From Marinospirillum minutulum DSM 6287 (GTDB lineage Bacteria > Pseudomonadota > Gammaproteobacteria > Pseudomonadales > Halomonadaceae): 64,000 nt of DNA. The position numbers and the translations under genes are program-made. The notes beneath the pieces are model-generated. The model was not told where the DNA came from and did not search any database. It saw only the letters and a list, made by a program, of their open reading frames with translations. The stretch is taken from the NCBI RefSeq assembly GCF_000422325.1, contig NZ_AULO01000008.1, forward strand, positions 186,001 through 250,000. Reading direction: 5' to 3'. Below are positions 1-8,449 of this stretch, in pieces; the first letter of the stretch is position 1, and each line of letters starts with the position of its first letter.

Positions 1-40
1 CTACGAGTGCTTGGTCGAGTCTGATACTTGCGGTAGACAT
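1..40 (-). CDS. 5' end of a leftward gene cut by the window edge; possible ParD-like antitoxin
   Basis: An ATG on the minus strand at 40-38 is preceded by AAGGAG (complement of 47-52) with a 6-base spacer, a strong ribosome site. Only 13 codons are inside the window and they read MSTASIRLDQALV. A short basic start followed by S-I-R-L-D-x-x-L-V resembles the ribbon of ParD-like antitoxins. This identification rests on very few residues and is tentative; that a gene starts here is more secure than its function. Confidence 0.45.
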   Translation of the reverse strand, partial: MSTASIRLDQALV

Positions 41-224
41 GATTTTCTCCTTGTGTGTGGAGTTACAATTGTAGCGCTTCGCAACATTTGCAGCAAGTGG
101 CTGCAAATATAGCCAAAGGTGCACTAAAAATGCTTAAAGCAAGCTGACATTAGAAATCCTATTTAACTATGCCACTACAGATAGTTTGATTAAATTTTAA
201 ACACAGGTAAATCAGTAAAATACT

Positions 225-971
225 ATGTTTCCCAACATTCGCATTATTCTGGTAGAAACCTACCACCCAGGTAACCTTGGTTCTACTGCCCGCGCCATGA
301 AAACCATGGGCTTAACACAGCTTTATTTAGTTAACCCCGTTAGTTTCCCTCACCCAGAAGCAACCCAATTAGCCGCGGGTGCTGAAGATGTGCTTAATCA
401 AGCCAGGGTTTGTGACAACCTACAGCAAGCCGTTAAAGATTGCTCATTAGTGATAGGTGCCAGTGCTCGCTTAAGGCATTTGGCTTTAACCAATTTTAAC
501 CCACGCCAAGCGGCAGAAGCTTTACAGGCAGAAAGCCAAGCCGGTGAAGTGGCTTTAGTATTTGGGCGTGAGCGCAGCGGTTTACACAATGACGAACTGG
601 CTTTTTGTACCCACCAAGTCAGCATTGATGGCAATCCTGATTACAGCATTTTAAACATTGCTCAAGCCGTACAAATTCTGTGTTATGAAATTTTTAATGC
701 TAAACCTACAACGCCTAGCAAGAAGGTTTTAGCGGCTGAACAATTGCCCAGCTTAGAAGCCATTCAAGGGTTTGAAGACCACCTAGCCAAAGCTTTAGCC
801 GCCAGTGGTTTTCTTAATGGCGCTTCCGACCGTGCCTTAAAAGAGCTGCAAACTTTTTTTCGCCGAGCCAGACCCAACCAACATGAATTGGGTATACTGC
901 GCAGCCTTGTCAGTCGCTTAGAAAAACAAGGCAACTTTTATTACCAACAACAAAAAGATAACCACAAATGA
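225..971 (+). CDS. trmJ: tRNA (cytidine/uridine-2'-O-)-methyltransferase TrmJ
   Basis: SAM-dependent SpoU/TrmD-superfamily enzyme that 2'-O-methylates tRNA position 32 in the cytoplasm. The 248-residue protein shows the three SpoU motifs in order: HPGNLGSTARAM near residue 14 (motif 1), LVFGRERSGL near residue 112 (motif 2) and SILNIAQAVQI near residue 143 (motif 3), which form the trefoil-knot SAM site. A helical C-terminal tail of about 80 residues fits TrmJ rather than shorter family members. Length is normal. The ATG has no strong ribosome site upstream. The stop overlaps the next gene's start by four bases (ATGA), so the two are likely translationally coupled. Family assignment is firm; the exact substrate follows from family knowledge. 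Confidence 0.9.
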   Translation: MFPNIRIILVETYHPGNLGSTARAMKTMGLTQLYLVNPVSFPHPEATQLAAGAEDVLNQARVCDNLQQAVKDCSLVIGASARLRHLALTNFNPRQAAEALQAESQAGEVALVFGRERSGLHNDELAFCTHQVSIDGNPDYSILNIAQAVQILCYEIFNAKPTTPSKKVLAAEQLPSLEAIQGFEDHLAKALAASGFLNGASDRALKELQTFFRRARPNQHELGILRSLVSRLEKQGNFYYQQQKDNHK

Positions 972-1579
972 CTTTCCATAACTGGCTAACCGTTGCTGCT
1001 TTTTGCTTGTTAGGTGCTGCCACGCCTGGCCCTAGCTTGGCGGTTATTTTGCGCCACACTATGACGGGTTCAAGGCGCAATGGTTTAACAGCAGCAGTGG
1101 CGCACGGTGCAGGTGTAGGCGTTTATGCTTTAGCGGTTGCTTTAGGGCTAGGGCATTTAATTGCCCAATACCCAGAAGCCTATCAGCTAATGACTTATCT
1201 AGGTGCGGCCTACCTAGCTTGGTTAGCCTTGCAAATGTTACGCAGCAGCACTAACAACAAAACCGAGGATGAAAACCAAATAATTCCTTCTGCCAGGGTT
1301 GCTTTGCGTGATGGTTTTCTGATTGTTTTTTCTAACCCGCAACTGATTATTATGCTGGCGGCGCTTTTTTCACAGTTTATTCAACCTGGGCAAAGTTATG
1401 CCCTAGGTTTATTGCTGGCTGCAACGGCATGGATAATAGACACCCTTTGGTACCTGCTTGTTGCCTTAGGTTTATCGCATTCTAGGGTTTTGCCTTGGCT
1501 AAAAACGCAGGTGGTATGGATTAATCGTATTAGTGCAGTCCTTCTATTTATATTGGTGATTCGCGTCCTCACGCTTTAA
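968..1579 (+). CDS. LysE/RhtB-family amino-acid exporter
   Basis: Inner-membrane translocator of the LysE/RhtB superfamily, which exports amino acids or derivatives such as homoserine, threonine or lysine. The 203-residue protein has about six hydrophobic segments and the family's N-terminal signature: GAATPGPSLAVILRH near residues 16-30, followed by a glycine-rich second helix (AVAHGAGVGVYALAVALGLG). Length is typical (200-210). It starts within the trmJ stop codon (ATGA overlap), so it is probably co-transcribed, although no functional tie to tRNA modification is known. The substrate cannot be read from the sequence. Confidence 0.85.
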   Translation: MTFHNWLTVAAFCLLGAATPGPSLAVILRHTMTGSRRNGLTAAVAHGAGVGVYALAVALGLGHLIAQYPEAYQLMTYLGAAYLAWLALQMLRSSTNNKTEDENQIIPSARVALRDGFLIVFSNPQLIIMLAALFSQFIQPGQSYALGLLLAATAWIIDTLWYLLVALGLSHSRVLPWLKTQVVWINRISAVLLFILVIRVLTL

Positions 1580-1653
1580 CCCAACTTGCTAGCTAGGGTT
1601 TAGTTGCCCATAATTAAAGGAGTTTTTAAGTTACACAAAAAAAGGCAGGACAC

Positions 1654-3282
1654 ATGACAGATAAAAAAGACCCTATGCAGCCCGATGGGGAAGTTAATCC
1701 GATTGATACCGACTATCAAATTGGTCAAGACAACATAGCAATGCAAATTGGGCCTTTTGGGTTAGATATTCATAACCGAGTATTTTTAATATCAGGCCTA
1801 AGCATTATTGCTTTTGTGTTATTAACACTTATTTTTCAAACTCAGGTTGAGCCTCTTTTTAGCGGCTTACGCAACTGGTTAACCTCAAGTTTGGATTGGT
1901 TTTTTATTAGCGCTGCTAATATCTTTGTACTGCTTTGTATATTCTTAATCTTTTCTCCCTTAGGTAAGGTTCGTTTAGGTGGAACAGAAGCCACACCCGA
2001 CTTTAGCTATTTAGGTTGGTTTTCCATGCTTTTTGCTGCAGGCATGGGTATCGGCCTTATGTACTATGGTGTATCCGAGCCTTTAACTCACTTTAGCACT
2101 TCGCTTGCAGGCACTAGCCTTGAAGATGGCTTGCGTACTGACTGGGCGCCACTTGGTGGTGCAATGGGCAATGCTGAAGAAGCCCGTCGCTTAGGTATGG
2201 CAGCAACCATTTTCCACTGGGGGCTTCACCCTTGGGCTATTTATGCCACCCTAGCTTTGGGTTTAGCTTTATTCTCGTTTAATAAAGGTTTGCCACTTAC
2301 CATTCGCTCTATTTTCTACCCATTGTTAGGTGAGCGTGTATGGGGCTGGCCTGGCCACCTAATTGATATTCTTGCTATTTTAGCCACACTTTTTGGTCTA
2401 GCTACCTCTTTGGGCTTTGGTGCTTCACAGGCTGCTGCTGGTCTAAATTATTTGTTTGGTGTGCCAGAAGGCTCCACAACTGAAATTCTACTGGTGGTGG
2501 GTATTACTGCTATTGCTTTGGTTTCTGTCTTAGCTGGTTTAGAAGCAGGGGTTAAACGCCTTTCAGAAATCAACATGCTACTAGCCGTTACACTGCTTGT
2601 GTTTGTTATCTTGGTTGGCCCAACCCTTGCCTTGGTAACAGGTTTCTTTTCTAACCTGGTGGCTTACTTAGAATACCTACCTCAATTGGCTAACCCCATT
2701 GGGCGTGAAGACAGTAACTTTATGCAGGGTTGGACTACCTTCTACTGGGCTTGGTGGATTTCCTGGTCTCCTTTTGTAGGTATGTTTATCGCCCGTGTTT
2801 CACGTGGTCGTACCGTGCGTGAGTTTTTAATCTCTGTATTACTTATACCTTCCACTGCCTGTATTTTATGGATGAGTGTCTTTGGTGGTACAGGTATAAG
2901 CCAGTACCTAGCTGGCTTTACAGAAGTGGCTGACTTAGATTTACCACTACAGTTATTTGGTATGCTTGATACCCTGCCTTTAGCTCAAATCACCTCGTTT
3001 ATTGGTATAGTGCTGGTGGTTATTTTCTTTGTGACCTCCTCTGACTCTGGCTCCCTAGTGGTTGATACCATTGCTGCCGGTGGTAAGGTTAATGCACCGA
3101 CTCCACAAAGGGTGTTTTGGTGTACTTTTGAAGGCCTAATTGCCATTGCACTTATTTTAGGTGGTGGTTTGGTTGCCCTACAAGCCATGGCTGTATCAGC
3201 TGGTTTTCCGTTTACCCTGGTACTTTTAATGTCTTGTGTGGCACTTATTAAAGGACTCATGAGCGAACCAAGAGCTGTTTAA
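1654..3282 (+). CDS. BCCT-family betaine/choline/carnitine transporter
   Basis: Secondary carrier for trimethylammonium compounds, driven by sodium or protons and used in osmoprotection. The 542-residue protein has about twelve membrane segments. It carries the family's tryptophan-rich helix 8 signature WAWWISWSPFVGMFIARVSR near residue 367 and the glycine-rich GMGIGLMYYGVSEP near residue 128. The C-terminal tail after the last helix is only a few residues, unlike the long cytoplasmic tail of E. coli BetT, so osmotic activation through a tail is unlikely. AGGA lies just before the ATG. It sits 34 bases ahead of the DUF294 gene on the same strand. Choline, betaine and carnitine all remain possible substrates; the choline operon is about 45 kb away. 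Confidence 0.88.
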   Translation: MTDKKDPMQPDGEVNPIDTDYQIGQDNIAMQIGPFGLDIHNRVFLISGLSIIAFVLLTLIFQTQVEPLFSGLRNWLTSSLDWFFISAANIFVLLCIFLIFSPLGKVRLGGTEATPDFSYLGWFSMLFAAGMGIGLMYYGVSEPLTHFSTSLAGTSLEDGLRTDWAPLGGAMGNAEEARRLGMAATIFHWGLHPWAIYATLALGLALFSFNKGLPLTIRSIFYPLLGERVWGWPGHLIDILAILATLFGLATSLGFGASQAAAGLNYLFGVPEGSTTEILLVVGITAIALVSVLAGLEAGVKRLSEINMLLAVTLLVFVILVGPTLALVTGFFSNLVAYLEYLPQLANPIGREDSNFMQGWTTFYWAWWISWSPFVGMFIARVSRGRTVREFLISVLLIPSTACILWMSVFGGTGISQYLAGFTEVADLDLPLQLFGMLDTLPLAQITSFIGIVLVVIFFVTSSDSGSLVVDTIAAGGKVNAPTPQRVFWCTFEGLIAIALILGGGLVALQAMAVSAGFPFTLVLLMSCVALIKGLMSEPRAV

Positions 3283-3316
3283 TTAAGTTTGTATCTTTAG
3301 TTAAGAGGTAGGTGTT

Positions 3317-5170
3317 GTGGAAATAGAGCAGATAGAAGTTCTAACTTTTTTAAAGCAACACCCGCCTTTTAATGAATTACCCGAAGAAACGCTGAACTGG
3401 GTAGCCACACAAATTGAAATTAGTTATTTCAAAGCCGGTAGCCAAATTCTAGCCTTTGAACAAGAAATTGACGCACTCCACCTAGTACGCAGTGGTGCTG
3501 TTGAAGTTTTTCGGCGTAATGGCGACCTTTATAACCGCCTAAGTGAAGGTGGTTTATTTGGGCAGTTTGGCTTGTTGCGCCATGGCAAAGTTCGTTTTCC
3601 AGCCCAAGCCTTAGAAGATACGCTGGTTTATTTAATTCCAGTTGCTGTTTTTAATCAGCTATTTGAAGAACACGAAACCTTTGCAGATGCGGTAGAAATT
3701 GAAGACCGCACCCGTTTACGCCAAGCCATATCCCGCCACGAAGATGCCAACGAGCTACTATCGGAACGTGTTGGTCGGTTAATCAAACGTGAGCTAGTTA
3801 CCCTAGATAAAAACGCCAGCATTCAAGATGCTGCTAAGCACATGACTGAGCAGCGGGTTTCCTGTTTATTAATTACTGAACCCGACACCCTTAAACCTGC
3901 AGGTATTCTTACTGATAAAGATTTACGCATTCGTGTACTAGCTACAGGTGCCGATCTAACCCAGCCAGTCAGCGAGTTTATGACTACTGAGCTATTAACC
4001 ATTGAACATAACCAAATGGTTTTTGAAGCCATGCTGTTAATGCTGCGCTTTAATGTTCATCACCTACCCGTTATAAAACAAGGCAAGCCTTTTGGCGTAA
4101 TAGCTGTATCTGATGTTATTCGTTATGAATCACAAAACAGCCTGTTTGTAGTTGGTAGTATTTTTCGACAAAACACCCCTGAAGATTTAGCTGCTTTAGC
4201 GCCCGATCTACGTGCCAGTTTTATTCGTATGGTTAATGAAGATGCCAACTCCCACATGATAGGCAGCGCTATGGCAGTGATAGGTCGCAGTTTTAAACAG
4301 CGCCTACTTGAGCTGGCAGAAATAGCGTTTGGTCCACCGCCTATTCCCTATTGTTTTTTAGCCCTAGGCTCTATGGCAAGGGATGAACAGTCCCTCGTTA
4401 CCGACCAAGACAACGCCTTAATTTTACACGACACTTTTGACCCAGACCTACACGATGAGTATTTTAAAAAGCTAGCTACTTTTGTTAGTGATGGGCTAGC
4501 TGCTTGTGGCTACACCTACTGTACTGGCGATATTATGGCAACCAACCCACGTTGGCGGCAGCCTTATAGAGTGTGGCAAGAATATTTTTCTAATTGGATA
4601 GAAAAGCCCACGCCTGAATCCTTACTACACAGTTCTATTTTCTTCGATTTAGATGGTGTGTGGGGCAAGGTAGAATGGGCAGATCAGCTCAATGACCGTA
4701 TTTTAAGGCTAACTAAACGCAACCCACGCTTTTTAGCCTGTATGGCACGTAATGCTTTAAACCGCACGCCACCTTTAGGTTTTTTTAAAGGCTTCGTAAT
4801 GGAAACCGACGGCAAGCACAATAATTCTATTAATATGAAGCGCCGTGGTACAGCGCCTGTAGCTGACTTAATTCGTGTTCATGGCCTTGCTATAGGTTCT
4901 AAAGCACAAAACTCTTTTGATCGTTTGGAAGATATTATTGCGGCCAATATTCTACCCAAAGGGCGAGGGCAAGATTTACGGGATGCTTTAGAGCTTATTT
5001 CTATTGTTAGAATTCGTCATCAAGCAAAAGCAGCAGAGCTAGGTGAAGAACCAGACAACAATGTTGCACCCGATAACTTATCTGATTTTGAAAGAAAAAA
5101 TCTTAAAGATGCTTTTCAAATTCTTAGTCATGCACAAAAGTTTTTAAGGTTTCGTTATCCCATGCACTAG
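3317..5170 (+). CDS. cNMP-binding / CBS-pair / DUF294 nucleotidyltransferase-like protein
   Basis: Multidomain cytoplasmic sensor protein of 617 residues. Domains in order: a cyclic-nucleotide-binding-like beta barrel (about 10-125), two CBS motifs (about 155-270) that usually bind adenine nucleotides, a DUF294 nucleotidyltransferase-like domain (about 300-440) with GSMARDEQSLVTDQDNALI, the G-S-x2-R-x-E then D-x-D pattern of GlnD-type enzymes, and a DUF294 C-terminal helical domain (about 475-610). Start is GTG at 3317 preceded by AGAGGTAGG. In other proteobacteria such genes commonly follow a sodium-solute carrier and precede an exonuclease; here the carrier is BCCT. The reaction is not established, and regulation of the neighbouring carrier is an inference. 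Confidence 0.86.
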   Translation: MEIEQIEVLTFLKQHPPFNELPEETLNWVATQIEISYFKAGSQILAFEQEIDALHLVRSGAVEVFRRNGDLYNRLSEGGLFGQFGLLRHGKVRFPAQALEDTLVYLIPVAVFNQLFEEHETFADAVEIEDRTRLRQAISRHEDANELLSERVGRLIKRELVTLDKNASIQDAAKHMTEQRVSCLLITEPDTLKPAGILTDKDLRIRVLATGADLTQPVSEFMTTELLTIEHNQMVFEAMLLMLRFNVHHLPVIKQGKPFGVIAVSDVIRYESQNSLFVVGSIFRQNTPEDLAALAPDLRASFIRMVNEDANSHMIGSAMAVIGRSFKQRLLELAEIAFGPPPIPYCFLALGSMARDEQSLVTDQDNALILHDTFDPDLHDEYFKKLATFVSDGLAACGYTYCTGDIMATNPRWRQPYRVWQEYFSNWIEKPTPESLLHSSIFFDLDGVWGKVEWADQLNDRILRLTKRNPRFLACMARNALNRTPPLGFFKGFVMETDGKHNNSINMKRRGTAPVADLIRVHGLAIGSKAQNSFDRLEDIIAANILPKGRGQDLRDALELISIVRIRHQAKAAELGEEPDNNVAPDNLSDFERKNLKDAFQILSHAQKFLRFRYPMH

Positions 5171-5197
5171 GGTCAATCAGCCGCCTAAGGTGAACCT

Positions 5198-5929
5198 ATG
5201 TTTTATTTAGACCCAAACAAGCAACAAGAACTTGCTACCCAAGATTGGCCACAAACTTTTGCTCGACTAAAAGAAGAAGCCAAAAATCCACTACTTAAAG
5301 CTTATTATGCAGCGGGTGTAGTCAGTGGCGACACCCCTTTAAGCCAAGTACCATTTTTGTCGATAGATATAGAAACCACCGGCCTTTGTCCTAAAAAGAA
5401 CGGCATACTTAGCCTTGGCGCTGTGCCCATGAGCTTAGAACGTATTCGCTGTAAAGAAGCCAGGCATTGGTTTGTAAACCCACGCACTAAAGTGGGTGAT
5501 GCTTCTATGGTAATTCATGGCATTACTCACTCACAAATTGCTGCCGCACCCGATTTACAAACCATTATGCAAGAAATGCTGGCACTTTTTGCTGGCAAAA
5601 TACTGGTTGTGCATTGCCGTAGCATTGAACGAGGCTTTTTAGACGCAGCATTTAGAACTCGGATTGATGAAGGCTTAGAATTCCCTGTCGTTGATACCAT
5701 GGAATTAGAAGGACGGCTGTACCGCAAAAAAACACTCAGCTGGTGGGATCGTTTATTAGGCCGCAAGCCAACCTCCATTCGCCTAGCCGCCTGCCGTGAA
5801 CGCTACGGCTTACCTAACTACCACCCCCACGATGCACTCACCGATGCGCTGGCTTCTGCCGAATTGCTACAAGCACAAATAGCCCACCACTATTCACCTG
5901 ACACCCCCTTAAAAGAAGTGTGGAAATAG
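5198..5929 (+). CDS. DnaQ-like 3'-5' exonuclease (DEDDh family)
   Basis: Predicted 3'-5' exonuclease of the DNA polymerase III epsilon type. The 243-residue protein has Exo I as SIDIETTGLCPKK near residue 53 (D-x-E catalytic pair), an Exo II region near VVHCRSIERGFLDAA, and Exo III as HPHDALTDALASAELL near residue 208 with the catalytic His and Asp. The N-terminal 45 residues are an extra helical segment seen in versions adjacent to DUF294 genes. The sequence lacks the polymerase-binding tail of true DnaQ, so it is probably not the replicative proofreader. It lies 27 bases downstream of the DUF294 gene and is likely co-transcribed. The substrate is unknown. Confidence 0.84.
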   Translation: MFYLDPNKQQELATQDWPQTFARLKEEAKNPLLKAYYAAGVVSGDTPLSQVPFLSIDIETTGLCPKKNGILSLGAVPMSLERIRCKEARHWFVNPRTKVGDASMVIHGITHSQIAAAPDLQTIMQEMLALFAGKILVVHCRSIERGFLDAAFRTRIDEGLEFPVVDTMELEGRLYRKKTLSWWDRLLGRKPTSIRLAACRERYGLPNYHPHDALTDALASAELLQAQIAHHYSPDTPLKEVWK

Positions 5930-5939
5930 ATAAATATCA

Positions 5940-5971
5940 AGATGCGACAGCCTGCCACCTTGGTTGCATCT
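5940..5971 (+). promoter_or_regulatory. Hairpin in the cydA leader
   Basis: Nine-base stem AGATGCGAC (5940-5948) pairs with GTTGCATCT (5963-5971), one G-T wobble, loop of 14. No T-run follows, so it is not a standard terminator for the exonuclease gene. It could be a leader structure or a protein site. Between it and cydA lies TTGAT-GTGA-GCCAA, only a half match to an FNR site. Confidence 0.3.
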
Positions 5972-6044
5972 CTCCAACATGAGACTATCCTAATTGATGT
6001 GAGCCAATATATTTACAAATTCCTTCATCAGTTAGGAGCAGGCT

Positions 6045-7445
6045 ATGGAGCTCGACCCACTTTTGCTGTCGCGCATTCAATTCGCTTTTGTTGTGTCTTT
6101 CCATGCTATTTTTCCGGTGTTCACCATCGGTTTAGCATCCTATATAGCCTTATTAGAAGGCCTATTCTTTAAAACCAAAAACCCCGCTTGGGAGCGTTTA
6201 GCTAAGTTCTGGACGCAAGTGTTTGCGGTGGTTTTTGGTATGGGCGTAGTGTCCGGTATTGTTATGTCTTTCCAGTTCGGCACTAACTGGAGTAACTTTT
6301 CCTATGCTACGGCAAACTTCTTAGGCCCAGTGCTTAGTTACGAAGTGATTACCGCCTTCTTCTTAGAAGCGGGCTTCCTTGGCGTTATGCTCTTTGGTCG
6401 TAACAAAGTTCCTAAGGGCGTGCATTTATTTGCGGCCTGTATGGTTGCCTTAGGTACCTTTATTTCTGCCTTCTGGATTCTCTCGGCCAACAGCCTCATG
6501 CAAACACCGGCTGGTCTAGAGTTGCGTGGTGAAATTTACCATGTTGCTAGCTGGGCTGAAGCGCTTTTTACTGCCTCTTTTTTCTATCGCTTTTGGCACA
6601 TGATCGTCGCTTCTTTCTTAACCGGTGGTTTTGTAGTGGCGGGTGTTAGTGCATGGTTCTTGTTAAAAGGCCGTGAAGTTGAAGCCAATAAAAAAGCCCT
6701 TTCTATGACCTTATGGTTGTTGCTGATTATTGCACCCGCCCAGTTATTGATTGGTGACTTTCATGGTCTTTCTACTTTAGAGCACCAGCCTACTAAAGTG
6801 GCCGCTATGGAAGGTAACTGGGAGCGTGGCACGGGTGTACCGTTAATCTTGTTTGCTATTCCTGACCAAGAAAACGAGAAAAACCACTTTGAAATTAAAA
6901 TCCCTAAGTTAGCCAGTTTAATTCTAACCCACGATTCTGAAGGTGAACTGCCTGGTTTGCTTGATGTTCCTGCTGAAGAGCGTCCACCTGTATTTATTGT
7001 TTTCTGGGCTTTCCGCATCATGGTGGGCTTAGGTGTGCTAATGATAGGTTTTGCTTTTGCAGGCTTATTCCTTAGAGCAGGTGGTCGTTTTGCTTCTTCC
7101 TCTTGGTACCTTAAAGGGCTAGTAGCTATGAGTTTATCGCCCTTTATTGCCGTGGTTGCCGGTTGGTTTGTAACCGAAGTAGGGCGTGCGCCTTGGTTGG
7201 TTTATGGGTTAATGACGCATGCCGAAGGCTTAACACCTTCCTTAACCGGTGGCATGGCACTTTTCACTTTAATTGGTTATATCCTTGTTTATGCAGTGAT
7301 TTTCAGCGCCGGTGTTTATTACCTTATGCGTGTTTTCCAAGCGGGTATAGAAGCAACGGATGACGATATAGAAGTAGAGTCGGACCATGCTAAACGTCCA
7401 TTATCTGCAGCGCATGTACCTTTTGAACAAGGAGATAAGGCATGA
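6045..7445 (+). CDS. cydA: Cytochrome bd ubiquinol oxidase subunit I, cyanide-insensitive (short Q-loop) type
   Basis: Haem-bearing subunit of the bd quinol oxidase, which reduces oxygen to water in the inner membrane. The 466-residue protein keeps the expected ligands: His20 (high-spin haem), His185 and Met326 (b558), with Glu100 and Glu108 in the proton path. The quinol-binding loop begins GDFHGLSTLEHQPTKVAAME and is short, so the protein is well under E. coli CydA (522), which places it with the CIO/short-Q-loop group. AGGAG stands 6 bases before the ATG. The stop overlaps the cydB start (ATGA). cydABDC form one overlapping cluster. No separate small cydX frame was recognised. The name cioA would be equally apt. 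Confidence 0.94.
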   Translation: MELDPLLLSRIQFAFVVSFHAIFPVFTIGLASYIALLEGLFFKTKNPAWERLAKFWTQVFAVVFGMGVVSGIVMSFQFGTNWSNFSYATANFLGPVLSYEVITAFFLEAGFLGVMLFGRNKVPKGVHLFAACMVALGTFISAFWILSANSLMQTPAGLELRGEIYHVASWAEALFTASFFYRFWHMIVASFLTGGFVVAGVSAWFLLKGREVEANKKALSMTLWLLLIIAPAQLLIGDFHGLSTLEHQPTKVAAMEGNWERGTGVPLILFAIPDQENEKNHFEIKIPKLASLILTHDSEGELPGLLDVPAEERPPVFIVFWAFRIMVGLGVLMIGFAFAGLFLRAGGRFASSSWYLKGLVAMSLSPFIAVVAGWFVTEVGRAPWLVYGLMTHAEGLTPSLTGGMALFTLIGYILVYAVIFSAGVYYLMRVFQAGIEATDDDIEVESDHAKRPLSAAHVPFEQGDKA

Positions 7446-8449
7446 GTGAACCCGTCTTTGACCTAACCCTAATTTGGGTCGGTATCATAGGTTTTGGCAT
7501 CATTATGTATGTGCTGCTAGATGGTTTTGACCTAGGCCAAGGAATACTTTTCCCCTTTGCGCCCGATGACCAAGCCCGTGATGTAATGATGAACTCTGTA
7601 GCGCCGGTTTGGGATGCTAACGAAACTTGGTTAGTGCTAGGTGGTGCTGGTTTATTAGCCGCCTTCCCGCTGGTTTATTCAGTCTTTTTGCCTGCCTTGT
7701 ATATAGGGGTGTTCCTTATGTTGGCAGCGCTAATTTTCCGTGGCGTGGCGTTTGAATTCCGTTTTAAGGCCAACAAGTCTCGCTTCTTATGGAACTGGGC
7801 TTTTGCAGGTGGTTCTTTTATTGCTGCCTTTGCTCAGGGTGCTGTAGTGGGTACTTATATCCAAGGTTTTGAAACTGAAAACTTTCGTTATGTAGGCGGT
7901 GCGCTAGATTGGCTAACGCCCTTCACCGTTTTGACAGGTGTTGGCTTGGTGGCTGGTTATGCACTTTTGGGTAGCACTTGGTTAATTCTTAAATCAGAAG
8001 GTTATATTCAGGATTGGGCTTATAAAATTACCCCACGCTTGTTGTTAGCCGTGTTGGTTATCTTTGGCATTATTGGTGTTTGGTCACCGATGATTGATGA
8101 TTTCCTAAAAGAGCGCTGGTTCTCTGGTGTAAGCCTGCTTTGGGTATTACCACTGATTACCTTGTTCTTTGCGGGCTGGGTTTACCGTGCGGTTAAAAAG
8201 CGCCAAGAAGGTTTCCCTTTTGTGGCAACCCTTGGTCTGTTTATTTCAACCTTTGTGGCGTTAATCTTTAGTAAGTGGCCCTATGTTGTGCCACCTAACT
8301 ACACCTTCTGGGATGCGGCTTCAGCCCATGAATCTCAGTTGTTTTTATTACTAGGTTTACTCTTTGTGGTTCCTTTTATACTGATGTATAGCGCTTGGAG
8401 CTACTGGGTATTCCGTGGCAAGGTGAAAGCAGGAGTTGGCTATCACTAA
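7442..8449 (+). CDS. cydB: Cytochrome bd ubiquinol oxidase subunit II
   Basis: Second membrane subunit of the bd oxidase, pairing with CydA. The 335-residue protein opens with the family signature GFGIIMYVLLDGFDLGQGIL near residues 17-36, then VWDANETWLVLGGAGLLAAFP, which carries conserved charged residues of the family. About eight membrane segments follow. Length matches CIO-type subunit II. It starts inside the cydA stop (ATGA), with AAGGAG upstream, so the two subunits are translationally coupled. Its 3' end overlaps the putative cydD start by a few bases. Confidence 0.94.
   Translation: MSEPVFDLTLIWVGIIGFGIIMYVLLDGFDLGQGILFPFAPDDQARDVMMNSVAPVWDANETWLVLGGAGLLAAFPLVYSVFLPALYIGVFLMLAALIFRGVAFEFRFKANKSRFLWNWAFAGGSFIAAFAQGAVVGTYIQGFETENFRYVGGALDWLTPFTVLTGVGLVAGYALLGSTWLILKSEGYIQDWAYKITPRLLLAVLVIFGIIGVWSPMIDDFLKERWFSGVSLLWVLPLITLFFAGWVYRAVKKRQEGFPFVATLGLFISTFVALIFSKWPYVVPPNYTFWDAASAHESQLFLLLGLLFVVPFILMYSAWSYWVFRGKVKAGVGYH

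Noticed and set aside
5990-6015. TTGAT-GTGA-GCCAA as an FNR site before cydA
   Set aside because: Only the left half matches the TTGAT-N4-ATCAA consensus; right half is 3 of 5. Too weak to list.
5942-6172. A 76-codon plus-strand frame overlapping the cydA start
   Set aside because: It runs out of frame through the conserved cydA N-terminus, has no ribosome site, and its translation resembles no protein.
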